64,000 nt of DNA, from the NCBI GenBank assembly GCA_013399305.1, contig VXAI01000038.1:4628118-4692117 (forward strand), written 5' to 3'. The first letter of the stretch is position 1. Every line of letters begins with the position of its first letter. Below are positions 13,760 through 26,850 of the stretch, in pieces. The notes under the pieces were generated by a model. That model had not been told where the DNA came from and did no database searches. It saw only the letters and a program-made list of their open reading frames with translations. This DNA is from Rostratula benghalensis. Its lineage: Eukaryota > Chordata > Aves > Charadriiformes > Rostratulidae. The translations under genes were made by a program, and so were the position numbers.

Positions 13760-16700
13760 GTAAGTACTTCTGCAAATCCTACTTATTCTGTGGTCAACTG
13801 CTTCAGCGTTTTTATTTCTGTCTCTTTATTTATTTTGCGTACTTTTTTAACATGCTACTAACCTAGTTGACTTTCTGTGTGATGACATTTAGATCCTTGT
13901 AAACACATGCAAAAAGGAAACAAAAAAAAAAAGCTTTCCAGATGGATTAGTAATTTGTGGCACAGGGATTAACAAAAGTTATTCTGTGTTTTGATGGACA
14001 ATTTACAGCTTTAAAAGTCTCATTCAAATGCCTTGGGAGTTCATGTGAGGAGCACAAGGATTATTATCAGTTCTTTATCCTCCTTTACTGCTGAACTGTG
14101 TGGCAGCCTGTTTCTATTTATAAGGGACAGCAAGAGGTTAGAATTGTCCTTGAAATTGATGTTTCGTGGGGTTTTTTCTAACCCCTGTGCTGTAGTTAAG
14201 CTCTGAAGGCATGCAACCAGTCTGTTATATATACTGATTTAGTAGCTGGTGTCTCTATAAAACTTTCTATGGAGATAAAACGCACATTGTGAAATAGAAT
14301 TTCAAATCTCATTTCACTGAAATATCTTTAGGGAATCAAAGTACATCAGATAAAAAAACACTCATGATCACTTTTATAAAGACAATATTGTAAACATGCG
14401 GTATTTGGCACTCTAAGCTTGTACTAGCACTTTTGAGATATTTTTCCTGTTTCAGGAGAACCATAGGTGATTATGCTGAAGGTGTATTGTTAAGTTGAAT
14501 GTGGCAAGCAACATGGAAATCAATGGCATGTTGTAAGATACATTATACAAAAGTACATGTATTTTTCAAGTAAATTCTGTATTATAAAAGATTATGTGGG
14601 GTTTCTGTGTGCACTGAAGTGCAAAATGACAGTATCTTGTGCTAGTCTGGCAAGAACTTTGTACAGCTGGGCTTCTTTTTCCTATTCCAAAAAGCATTTA
14701 ACTATATGCTTTAAATTTGTGTCCATGTTTCATTCATTTTAAAGATATGCCAAAATCTTTTCGAGAATTAAGCTTGTGACACTGCTGTCTAAAATAATTT
14801 ACATGCATAAAATAAACAAGTAAGCAAAATGAGTTGTCTTTGTTGAAGTATACAAGCAGTAAATGTGATGATGGACTTTGCTCTTTTGAGAATTGTTTGG
14901 GTTTGGGGATTTTTGCAGTTCATGATAGAATTTCTTTTGAAGGCATTTGACTCAATATTTCATACCTGCAGCCTTTTACCAATTACTGATCATAACGTGT
15001 GAGAAAACCACTGGCATAACTGTATTCAGATTTACAGCGATTTTTACTGATGATGTGGCTTGCTATGCCAGTGTCTTTTAATTGTTGTTGCAGGGACTTG
15101 GGCTTTTTCTTTTTTCCAGTTGTGTGTGTAAGATGGAAAGCTGGAGAGTCAGGGGACACCCTTTCTCTCTATTTACAGCATTGTTTGAACAGTCAGTGAA
15201 GACTTGCCGTCTCTCTGCATTGCTGAGATGTCCGAATCTTCTTGGGATTCATAATCTAGATATTCCCTGCCTGTCATACTTGTACCCGCTCTGCAAAATA
15301 TTCACAAGTCAGGTCTTATGCAAAACTGAAAATTAAATTATGTCCCTGCTTCTCCATGAGAACACTTGTTCTCGTTCAAATTGAGAATGTGGGACCTCTG
15401 GGCTGAAATTTCCTTTAATTTGATTTGGAGCAGAAGTTTGGAGCCAGATCAGGTATCTTCCATGAAACAATCCTGGAACACAGGGCACTTAGCTCTTGAA
15501 ACTGTTGCTCTGCATGGTAAGAAGAGCACAGTACTTAGTGTATCATAGAAAGGGTAGGAGTTCAGGTCACCGTAGTGGTTAGGATGCTTGTAGGAGAGCT
15601 CCTTTGTGGTTCTAATTGCTCTGTTGCAGCATCACAAAAGTAAAATGGATTTAAATCAGGATACTGCATAGGTGGCCTGTCATCTTTCATTGCAGTAACA
15701 AAGGTTATTAAAGAATGTGGATAGAAATAATACTTAACTAGGTTTTCAAGCACTTTCGTGTTGCTTTAGAAGATTAGTGCCCTTCATATATGCCATTCTG
15801 TTTAGTTCAAAACTCGAATCTGTCTAATCTTAATGAATCACTTCAGATGGAATTGTTGGTAGGTATGTAGAGTGAGTAAGATTGAAAGTGACTTTCTGAG
15901 TTGGTCAGTGCAGGTCTCAAGTTACAATCACTTCTTTGAATTGGTTAAGTTTGATGTTAAAAGTAGCTTGGTTTCTTGCCTTTCTAGTCCTGTTGGGTGT
16001 CTGTTTTACCTCTACTCTCTTGTGATGCTTAGAAATTTGCTTATATTCTACCGTAAATATTTTTATATCTGTGAAGACATGAAATTTTGCTTGCTGCTTG
16101 TGTCAACAAGTTTTTTTTGTTTTTAGTTCAATGTCTTCCCCAGCCCTGCTGGCACCTTCATAATACATTTAATGAAGGCATCATAGTTCTTCACAGGCTT
16201 TGTTTCATGAAACTGAATATGCCAGTTTCTTTTAGCTTTCGCCTACAAAGAGTACGTTAAGAGAAACATGGAACTTGCTGATGCTAGTTCTTCATTAGGA
16301 ACAACTAGAACCATAAACCATTTTGTCCCAGAGCAAAATGTCTGTTACACTATGGCATTAATCCTGCCCATTTTCTAAGAGCCACCTTTGTTTTTCTTTA
16401 CAACTGCGTAACTTTCACAGATGATAGTCTTTCCTGGAACAGTACAGTGTGGTCTTTCCCTTCCTCACTCATTTTCCAGCAGTAGGTTCTAGCTTTTGGT
16501 AGATTTTTTTTGTGTGTGTGTTTTTTGCATAGTACTAAGAATACATGACTTGGCATTTCATAACACTGTTCACATAAATCAATGTTCTTAATATTGCTAC
16601 GGTCCTCAAGGTTATCCAGTTCTTGCTATATTTGTTGTGATCATCTTTTGTCTTAACAGTGTCTGCAGATTTTGTTTCATTAGAAATTTCATTAACACAC

Positions 16701-19011
16701 AAATGCTAAAGAATATTTATGCCAAGAAAGAAGAGCTTGGCTTATAATCATTCTCTGCATTGAGCATATTCTATTCTTTCAGTGAAATACAATTTCCTGC
16801 TCATTTTTTATGTGTCTTTACTAACTGTATATCCTTAGATAGTCCCAAATCAACTGCTTTAATAAAATCCAGGTTAGATATATTTTGTTTAAAAAAAGGA
16901 GTTACTGTCTAGCCAGATTCTTTGATAGATTTATCATGCTAGATTTTTATCCCATTTCAACACATGCTAATGTCTCTAATGTCCTTCCATTCTTTCTCTG
17001 CTGCCTCCTTCTTTCCACCCCTCTCTTTCCCTCCATCCCATTATTGATGCCGGAGTTGATTGGCTGCTTAACTGCCCAGGTTACTTTTTCCATGGTGCCG
17101 TTGTGTTTACTGACATCTGTGGCCAATAGCAATTTTTGGTCAATCTAGATTTGCATACATCTAGGTTAATTTGTCAATTAGATTATAGCAGACAAGTGTT
17201 GTATGTAAAATGTTAAAAAATGAAACGAGGGAGGTGGTATCCTCTACTAAGATACAAGAGACAGCATTCTTGCCATTTCAGTTTAAGGTACTAGTGAGAT
17301 TAGATGCTGAGACTGTGAGAGAGGACAATTTGCCATTTGTTCAGAGTGTATCACTTTTGAGAAATGAAATCCTATTTTTTTTAAAAGTATAGCTAGTTAC
17401 ATCTCTGTTCATTTTTATGCTTTGCTCATCCTTAAAGGGCAGAAACGTGTTGAATATTTGGTTTTGCTATGATGCTTCTAAGCCTGTGGGCCATCTTTTT
17501 CAAGGGAGTCTAATCTGAGCTATTCTACTTCTCCCTATCTTTTCTTATTTCCCAACATGTTGAATAGCAGGGTTATAATACCAGAGGGAAATCAATTTTC
17601 CTTTGTTTCTTAGTTTCCCAATGTGTAGGCAACAGAGAGCTTTTTTCTTCTTTTTAGTTTAATATTGACTTGACTCAGTAAAATACATCTTTCTGCTCCC
17701 TACCTCTGTCACTGCAGCATGCATTGCTGAGTTTCTGATGATGCTCTAAAATAATTTTGTTTCTTTGCCGTTTCTTCCCTCTCTGGAGTTGTAACATGTT
17801 GAAAGGAATGTCTTAGCTAATCAACCATAAAACTAGTGGGAGTTCAAAAACAAAGAGAAGTACAAGGGAATTTGAAGAATACTTCATATTCATATAAGCA
17901 AATGAAATTTCACATTGCACATCCTTTAGCATAACAGAGAGAAATAGTTGTGATTCTTTTGAATATTTTAAAATGTAATCATTCAATACTCATCTGGTAT
18001 TTGTACCTTTGTTTCAATTATGTGATGCGACATAAAAACAGAAATTCATTTTAGTTCCTTCCTATCTCGTTTTATAATGTGTTTGGTGTAGTTATATTTA
18101 TGTTATACTGAGGTACAGTTCAGGAACTGCCTGCTTTGTGACAGTGATTTCCTCCCTCCTCCTCAATTTCTTTGATGCTGTGGAACAAACAAAACACACA
18201 GAGTTTCTCCCTAAAAAATAAAAAAAAATTCTCAGAGACATTTTCCATACTGCATTAAAGATGTGGCACTAAAAGAAGTGCAAATGTCCAAAGTCTTAGG
18301 AAACAGGGAGCTTGCCACTCAGAATTACTGACCAGGGAAAAGGGCAGAGTCAGAACAGCATGCACAGATGGGGAGGAAGGACTGCTTTGCTGACGAATGA
18401 TAAATAATTTTTTTCAGAATATTTCATTTATGTAACAGTCTGAGGTGTTTGGATGAGAAATTGTTACGGTTGGTTTGGGGTTTTCTTCCTGTTTCATGAC
18501 AAAAAGTCCACAGCACAGTAAGATAAGGAAAAAAAAAATTCCATTTGATAACAGAACCTAGAAATGCTGGAAAGAACAGAAGAGAAAGAGAGAAAGAGTA
18601 TCATTCCTGCCAGTGGCAGTGCAACCCAGTATCAGATCATCTGAAAGCTCATCAAGGAGAGAAACAGAAGTCATCTTTGTGTGCTCAAGGTGACTTTACA
18701 AACACATTTAAGGCACTGAAAAGAAATCAAAGATGTCTTTTGCTGAAGCCTTGAGTGCTTTGCAGATGGCTGCTCTGGCCATTGATCAAAGCTATAATCA
18801 GGTCACATGGGACAAATGGTAGAACTCCAGGAGCCGACCAGGCAAGGCTTTTCTGGGTTAGAGACAAACGTGCTTGATGACAAGCAAGAGACTCTACTGA
18901 TCTTCAGCAAAGGAGGATACCTTGGGAACGTGTTCTTTCCAACACAGTAAGTGGAAAGCTAAATACATGACTTGAGGGCCACTGAAGATTAGAAGTTTAA
19001 TAGTGGCTCAT

Positions 19012-19117
19012 NNNNNNNNNNNNNNNNNNNNNNNNNNNNNNNNNNNNNNNNNNNNNNNNNNNNNNNNNNNNNNNNNNNNNNNNNNNNNNNNNNNNNNNNN
19101 NNNNNNNNNNNNNNNNN
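19012..19117. other. Assembly gap (106 N)
   Basis: This is a run of 106 undetermined bases within intron 5. The left flank ends in ordinary unique-looking sequence and the right flank starts with a T/A-rich tract (ttttatttttatttcc). The true size and content of the gap are unknown. Confidence 0.99.
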
Positions 19118-22100
19118 TTTTTATTTTTATTTCCATTTACCAAGTTTAGCATGTGTTCTGTCCCCTTTGTCCCTTAAACTAAGTCTGTTTTGCATAGTGG
19201 CTCTTGTACAGGGAGAATATTCCTCTGTCAGTAGAAAGTGATTCATTTGGATTCTACTGCAATTCAACCTGTACAGTACTTTGGGGGGGAAGGGGAAGGG
19301 ACAGGGAAGCATAAGTTAACAAACAGCAATAGATTCCAACTCTGTACCCACACTGTCCATTTCAGCAACATCAGATTATAGTGTACCTTCCCTGGGACAG
19401 GTACGTCAGGTTTTTTGTTGTTATTATTTTATTTGTTATGAATTTTGTCTCAAGTGTATGGAGAAGAGAGGTAATTTCAATGGTATAATGCACACTGGCA
19501 ATGAACAGGAAGTCATTGATTCTTCCTCAGTGTGTAGGTAGGATGATTCAGTAAGGGCTAAAAAAACCCCAGCAGTAGCTGATTCTTGTGGCTAGTCTGA
19601 AGTGGGGAAGGAAGCCTAGACTAACACTCGGTGCATTGATCAGGGTGGGTTGTATACAACTCAACCAGTGTTTGTAAGGTTTGACAACACACGTGCACAC
19701 AACCCCAGGGACTTCCATCAGGCTTTCAGACTGGAACTCAAGTAACATCCAAGGTATAGGACCCTACGGTTAGGCGAGAAGTAAGTATATTCCTCATTTT
19801 TTTAATACCTCACTGCATCTTTGCAGTCTACATGAAGCTCTCTTAATACAAACAAAATGATGTACTGTTTGCAAATGAGTGAAGAATTATACAGAAACTT
19901 AACTTCCAGCTTGCTTCAGAGCATTACATTTAAAAGGGAATCCAAGATACTAATATCTGATCTCTCCTCATCAGCACTGGACGATACAGGCAATGTAGAT
20001 TTCCACAGAGGAGTTCATAGCTTGAAGCTCATTTTCTTTTTAATCATTCTGCAGTTGAGTGTGGAAAATATATAGAATCATAAAGATAGACAAAAATGCA
20101 AATGGTTTTAAAACTTCTAATGCATTTTGCCTTCTGTAGCCAGTCTAAGCTAGAGTACCTTTGTCTTTATTGCACATAATTATGCCTTTTACTAAGGGTT
20201 TATTGGAAACAAAAAGGGCGCAGTTCAAAGGATCCATAGTCAGAAACCACCAGATTAATTTGCTGAATATTTGGGGAAATATTAATGTCCATGAAGGCAT
20301 CTCTGATGCTGCAGAAAAATGCCCTTCAAGAAAAAAAGAATATATTTCAAACAAGTATTTTGATAATCTTATATCCAATAAGCTATATGTAGGTGTGAAA
20401 AGCTGATGGTTTGGCACTTTACAGTCCTGTTTTCAGAAGGTATATGAATTTTACAAGGTAAATACTCAGTTTTGGGGGTTTTTTTAACTAAACTGAGAAG
20501 TAGGATTTCTGTTACAACTTCTCATGCTTCAGGCAAATGCATTGCTGTAGGTCTAGAATTCTTTTCAGACCTGTTCTAACTGGTGAATTTTTTCAAGAAA
20601 AAGAAATATCTATAAGTGGTCTTGGAAAGGACATCAGTGATACTGTTACATATTTTAGAGGTCGATGTAGTATGTGATCTAAGATTATGCTTTAATTTTA
20701 TTATTTTCCTTGGAGTACATATGTTTTTATTAGAGGTTCGTTGTGCTTAAAATGATTTAAAGCCTTATTTCAGTCAGTAGGCAAGCCAGGCAGAATCGTT
20801 AGTGTGCGTTGAGTCTATTACTAATATTCATTACTCTGCCGAGTTCTGCTGGTTTGGTTTAGGCAATTGCTTTTATTTGAGCAGTAGCTTGCTTACCTAT
20901 GATTTTTCAGTTTCCGCTCGGTGCTTCTAAGTATTGAATCCAATCATTATGAACTGTAGAATCACCATCAAAACTACACACTTCCCAATGGGGCGGAAAA
21001 AATACACTCAGTGCTGTCATGCGTCATCTTCCTGCCCGCAAGCAGCCATGTTATATCAGAGGTCATTCCTGGTAATAAGTGGCCATTGTTTTGAAGTGGC
21101 AATACCAGCAATTTTTAATCACTGGGTTAAGGTGGCAGTAATTCTTGAGTTTGGCCTAATGACACATTAATTTGTCATACTTTGTTATTGTGACAACAGT
21201 AGGTTATGTTACAGCTTTTATGAACTCTTTTGAGGTTTATTTGTATTGGGTTCATAATAGCTAACAAATCTGACTTGGCAATAGAATGTGAGAATAATCC
21301 TTTCCCTCCCCCATTCTTTTTTTTTTTTACTGACAAGACCATTATTGGCATACAGTGTTTTGCCTCCCTGTAATATGTGGCTTACTTGGATTGCAGAATT
21401 TAGTGCTAAACAAAGGTTTGTTCTGGACTAAGTGAAATGACCTAAATAACAAAGTGCTGTTTATAAATAATGCACTTACTCCAACCTCTGTCAAAAACCC
21501 CCATGTATGTGGTACTTGCAGAAAGGACTGGTAACACATAATTATTATATTGGTTTTTGTGGAAGTGAAGTGTTCCAGTTCTAAATCCACTTTGAGTTTT
21601 CGAGCTTTTTTTTCCTTTGGATGTGTCCAGTTCATGATGATCTGAGAATATTGGTTGGACTTTCTGTGAGGAACAAACTTCAAATATATTTTAGTCTATG
21701 TTTTTTAAATAAAAAACAGACAGTCTACATTATTGATGGGAGTTTTATTCACTAAATCCATGTCTCATTATAAACTAAAACATTTTGTGTCAAATCCAGA
21801 GTTACTATAATTTGTCTGACTTCCAATTCATACAAAGAGACTTTGAATGTGAAAAGTTTTATATAAAAAAATAATGCATAATGCTTTCTTTCCCAATTCC
21901 AATGCAAGTTGTCATCTTACTCCATTCACAGATTTAGAGAAATGTTCCTTCACTTTTCAATTCCTATACGCTATACATTTCACAGGAGGAAAATTTAATT
22001 ATTTTTTTCCTTTGCGGAGAGAAAACCATCCTTTCTTCTCTCAAGGAAAACAAAATTACTGAGTGAAACTACTGTGCCCACATGGTAGTTCTCATGTTGT

Positions 22101-23482
22101 CTTTTGAAGGTAAATCAAAATGAGAGGAAAGTTTTAAAACAAAACTAGAACTTGTAAATTTTTAGGTGGTTCTTCTAAAAATAATTTTTTTACATCATTG
22201 TAAGTAATGGAAGAGGTGATGAAACCTAATACTGGCTTATTCTCCACAGTATCATTTTACTTAAGTAGTAAATATCTTTTTCAAAATGAATGTAGTATGG
22301 CTTTTATGAAATAGTAATAATACTCTTACGCTTCAGAAGGCAACGGAGACTGCGTTTATCTTCCAGTGATCACATACCTGTGAATAAAATAGTAATACGT
22401 TTCTACAGTCATTTTATTTTCTAAGTTAGTTTTTTTTCCAGTGACAGATACCGTCACTGTTTCACAGAAAATAAGAATCAATTCATTTTCATTGGGAGAA
22501 ATTAAAATATACTCCACTGATTCACCTCTTACCCATTGATCAATTTATATTCAGTTCCTGATGCCTTTTGGAGACAAAGAAGCAAAGAGCAGTCAGTTAA
22601 GAAACTTATGAAGATGTAACTAATGGCCAAACCTTCTTTGTCTGATGGTTTCCCCCCCAGGATATAGTTTCAAAATGTTGAGCTTTTTGTCTCAAAAAAT
22701 AGTTTTGTGATGCTTTATCCCTAATTTTAAGGGCAGAGATAAACATCTGTCTGGATACCTTAGCTTTTGTAATTTAAATGGTAAGCAGTACTGTATGTGG
22801 CTGTGGCTTCAGATACTTACTCATCACAATGGTTCAGCAATGAAGTATTTTTTGTGGGTAACTGTGATTGCACTTTGTTCATCAAATAAGATTACAAACA
22901 TTTCAAGAATAAATTATTTTTTAAAATTACTGTAAAACATCTGGGTACAGGAGGACAACTGTTTGAATCTGTCATCAGTGTTATCTGTATTTGCAGTTGG
23001 TCACTGACAACAGCAGTTCCAATAGTTGTGCCAACACTGAATTACTTCAGTGGAGGACAGATGAGAAAATGCATGTCTGAGTCATCAGAAAACTCCAGAT
23101 TCAGATTAAATTTGACAAACAGTTTTGGCCTGTTTACAAGAAAACAACAACAAATGAAACAGGATGAGCTCATACCCTACACTAGGAAACAGTCCCTTCT
23201 TTCCTCACTGACAGCAGTCAGAGACTCGGGTGAGATGTAGCAATGCTCATTCAGGTTCCTCCTCTCTTTGAAGAGAAGTGAATTTGCTGTTTGAGAAACA
23301 AGCCAAATGACCAGACTTGCAGCGTGCTCTGTATTGGGTCACCTTCCATTCATACTGGTCTATTTGGCATAAGTTTCTGGAGTAGGAACTGGAGCTACAT
23401 TTGTCAGATGTGAGCATAACCCTTCCTCGGTGGCTCCTATTCCACAGAAGAAATACCTGTGTCCTCCAGCAGGGTTGTCTGC

Positions 23483-23575
23483 TGTTGGGGTTGGGGTTTT
23501 TTTGTTTGTTTGTTTGAGTGCTTTTGTCTTGTTGGGTTTTTTGTTTGTTGGTTGGTTGTTTTTCTTTTCCTCCCC
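23483..23575 (+). repeat. T/G-rich low-complexity tract with (TTTG)n
   Basis: Runs of GGTTTT, TTTG and TTGG units are joined to a T/C-rich tail. The overlapping open frames on both strands (valine/phenylalanine-rich on +, lysine/threonine-rich on -) are products of this composition. Confidence 0.8.
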
Positions 23576-24210
23576 AAACTCTGAATTTCCTTTACTTTTC
23601 TTACTGATGCTCAAATGCAAAATATTTCATTTTTGGTCACTGAAAGTTAAAGCAATTTCATTGGTTTTGTTTTGGCAAATAGAAGCTAGAGTGAATAAGA
23701 TCATCTTTTGTTTTGATTATGACATTGGGTTTGGGTGGAAGAGTCTTTTTATTAACGAGTTGGCTTTTCAGGCAAACAAGCCTGGGAAACATTATTTTAC
23801 TTTGGTGGAATAACAGAGAAGAAATTGAATTAGCAGAAGCATTAGCAAAGTTAGACATCACAACCTTTTAATTCCTTTGAGCAGTATATTGAACTTTTCT
23901 AATGATGAGACCTTTGTGAAATGAAGTTAGTTTTGTTCAGTTGCTCATGTTATTTGATACTATTAGTTCAGACTCTTCATATTCCACCTATCACTAGAGA
24001 ATATAAGCTGTTTTCTGTAACTGGATACAGTCACATTTTCTTATGTCTTAAAACTTTATATTAAGTTCAGACTTGGTATTGCTTACAATAGTAGGAGTTC
24101 ATTTAAAAATAATTCAGTCATAGTGTTATCCATCTTTTGGATATGCCAGGAGAATTAGTTGTCATCTTCTATTAACACTGCTACAAAGATGGGTAGCTGT
24201 GGTGATTAGC

Positions 24211-24306
24211 AACATGGTTTAGTGGTGATTTTTGTTAGTGTTAGGTTGATGGTTGGATTTGATGGCCAGAAAGGTCCTTTCCAACTTAGGCAATTCTGTG
24301 ATTCTC
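24211..24306 (+). mobile_element. CR1 LINE fragment, 3' end
   Basis: The sequence 'catggtttagtggtgatttt' followed by 'gttagtgttaggttgatggt', 'ttggatttgatggccagaaa' and 'ggtcctttccaacttaggca' is the familiar 3' end of avian CR1 LINEs. It finishes in the CR1-type terminal repeat 'attctgtgattctcttctg'. It is heavily 5'-truncated and carries no reverse transcriptase sequence. It lies in sense orientation to GABRB2. CR1 is the dominant non-LTR retrotransposon of birds and other sauropsids. Confidence 0.88.
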
Positions 24307-24825
24307 TTCTGAAACTGTGACTGCAAATTAGCTGAGGCAGTATCATAGAATACTATGAGTGGCATACATATCAGGAATATTTCTAAAACTAGAATAATTT
24401 CCTTGTGTAGTCTTCATTTCCATTCTGTATGTATTTGGCACACCGTCCAAAATTATTTGGGTGGAAATTCTACCTTTTATGTATGGAAAAGTCTAACTTT
24501 TATGTAAACTTTCTCATGACGTGCGTTTCCTCTGAGTCAAAATTAAACACAAAGAATACTGTTATTGCTCTAAATATCATCAAAAACATGTTTGTGAAAG
24601 AATCTTTGTAAGGAAGAGATATTTAAGTAGTTGAGAGAAATTGTAAAGAGCACAGTCTTAATCATTTATGTTGTATTTAGAAAAGGGTTGGGGGGGTTGC
24701 CCTTTTATTTTTCCTCTTGTATGATAATGCAGGTGAATTGATTTCCATGTTGCTTTTTATGTTGGGCAAGAGAAGTCACTAGTAGATTATTAATATGTGC
24801 TTATATTTCAAGGCATACTTCAAGA

Positions 24826-25060
24826 ATAATTCAGGATGGAAAGGGCCTCAGGAGGTCTGTAGTCTAACCTACTCAAAACATGGTCAGCTTGAGGTCAGAC
24901 CAACTCGCTCAGTGCTTGGTCTTGAAAGCCTCCAAGGATGGAGGGTGCAAAACCTCTCTAGGCAACCTGTTCCGGTCGCTGACCCTCCTACCAGTGAAGA
25001 AGTTTCATTGCAGTTGTGGAAATGTGCCATGTTGAGTATCTGGTTTCTCCTGTCCTGGCA
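24826..25060 (-). mobile_element. CR1 LINE fragment, 3' end, inverted
   Basis: On the + strand this reads as the reverse complement of a CR1 3' region: 'aataattcaggatggaaagg', 'gcctcaggaggtctgtagtc', 'aacatggtcagcttgaggtc', 'cttggtcttgaaagcctcca', then 'aacctctctaggcaacctgt' and 'gaagaagtttcattgcag'. The order matches the antisense form of the CR1 3' consensus. The right edge is diffuse. It lies about 520 bases from another CR1 fragment of opposite orientation, so the two are separate insertions. A 101-codon open frame across it (24795-25100) is a by-product. Confidence 0.85.
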
Positions 25061-26800
25061 TGCTGCATCTGCCTCAGAAATGAGTATTTACTGTTACTAA
25101 TCTGAAAGAGAATGTAAGTGCTGCACAACCTGTATTGTAACAATGTAAGTTTTAAGTCACATTACTGAATGGCAGTGTCATGAGAATACTCTGAATGAAT
25201 GAATACATTGTGAAATAGACCAGTAATTTGACAAAGGCATCTTTGACTTAGTGAGTTAAGCTATATAGTCTTCCTTCCACTTATGGTCTTCTGGTGTGGT
25301 GCAATCTGATCTGTATCTCTTGACCCAGTTACACAGATACCATTCCCACCATATAGATGGAAGTGTCTCTGTATACTTTGGCATTCTCAATCTCTTGTTA
25401 AGGTTAACAGACTTTCAAAATAAGGATCAAAGAATTTTCATGACTACATTTGGCTCAGTAACATGTTTCTTTTTATACACTCCTAAAAGGCAATTCTTTC
25501 TGTTCAGGAACTGCACAATGTCTAAGTTGTCTTTATTGTGTGTGGAGCAGAGATAGAAAGTCAGCTTTGCATGTGGATATTGGAAATGCATTCATTTCGT
25601 CTACAGCTTTGGAACTTGTGGTATAATTTCTAATCTTCAGCTGCAGACCAATCCACTGCTTGCATTTACTATCGTACAAGCTTGTCTCATTTTGTGATTG
25701 ATGTGTTACTGTAGAATCTGAGAGCTTACCTCAGCTCAGGCGATTATTTTATATAACAACAGGGTAACATAACAGAAGAACCAAGGAATTTATGGAAGTC
25801 AGTATTCAGCCATGTGTCTTAGGAATACACCTTTCCACTTTGAGGTTACATGTACAGGTATTGCGAGCTACAGAAGATCCTGCAATATTGGAGATAACTT
25901 GTAACAATAGTGGTCTACAATTATTGCGAAAGGAATGAAGTACTGTACTGAATGCAAATGCTTTATTGATGTGTGAAAGATAATATCCAAGAATTTGATG
26001 GGTTTTTGCATAACCCCATAACAATTTCCTGGTAAAATCACTGCTTTTATCCTGTTTTCTGAAACAGTTAACTGACATTCAACATATAGCATGTGTTCAA
26101 CAGCAGACACAGCTTTGTTCAAGGCAAAGCCCTGTTGTGGGCTGTTATAAGAACAAGTTTCATAAAAGCAGAGCAGGCTCTTGCACCTTAGTATGTGGGA
26201 CCTCATCTGTGCACATCAGGAGCTCTTTGGGAAAGTGGGAATTTCTTACTCCTGACCACAGCCTGGAAAGATCAAGTGTCTTCAACAGCTTATTTCCGGA
26301 AGACTGTACTCTACCAAAATGTTACGCAGACAACCTGAGTGATACTGAAATGTTGGTAAGTTTAGTTTTTACTTGTGAATTTATCTTTTATTCCTTTGAG
26401 ATTTTGTGTCTGGACTTTTGTGACCTATTAGCTGACACACATTATATAACTGTTTTGGGGAAATTGTGGAAAGGGGAAAAGAACACAGCAGTGAAGTAAT
26501 ATTTTTCTTTTTACCGATGGTAAATTCTATTCTCTATCTTCTTTTCTTTGTAGAGCCAAAATGAGTAACATAACCAGTAAGACTGGAGACCTTTGTTCTG
26601 TCAGAATTACTGTCCAGGGATAGTATCCAAACCAAGCAACTTCTCATTCTTCACATACACCTGACATGAATGTTCAGGGAAGCAGATAAGCATCAAAGTG
26701 CTGCAAGTGCATTGCATTTGTACTGTAAGTTGCTTATGTTGCTGTAGCATACTGATGCTAACATATACATGTGCTAACTAGAGAATTTATTTTCTTTCAG

Positions 26801-26850
26801 GTTTCAAGAACAACTTTATGAAATTCCAGAAAGATACACAGTCTTATTAG
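26801..26850 (+). other. Possible cryptic exon (weak evidence)
   Basis: Fifty bases are flanked by a strong acceptor (branch-like gctaac near 26773, then ttattttctttcag) and a weak donor (tattag|gtaaat). Nearby lie another strong acceptor (cttttctttgtag before 26554) and donors ggtaagttt (26356) and gtaagt (26725). A canonical AATAAA at 27191-27196 has a GU-rich tail. In an AT-rich 46-kb intron such signals occur by chance, so no gene is claimed. There is no coding evidence. Confidence 0.15.

Noticed and set aside
23360..23813. Overlapping open frames on both strands (86 and 127 codons)
   Set aside because: They are produced by T/G-rich low-complexity sequence. The predicted peptides are compositionally biased.
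24795..25100. A 101-codon + strand open frame
   Set aside because: It runs through an inverted CR1 3' end, which is non-coding.
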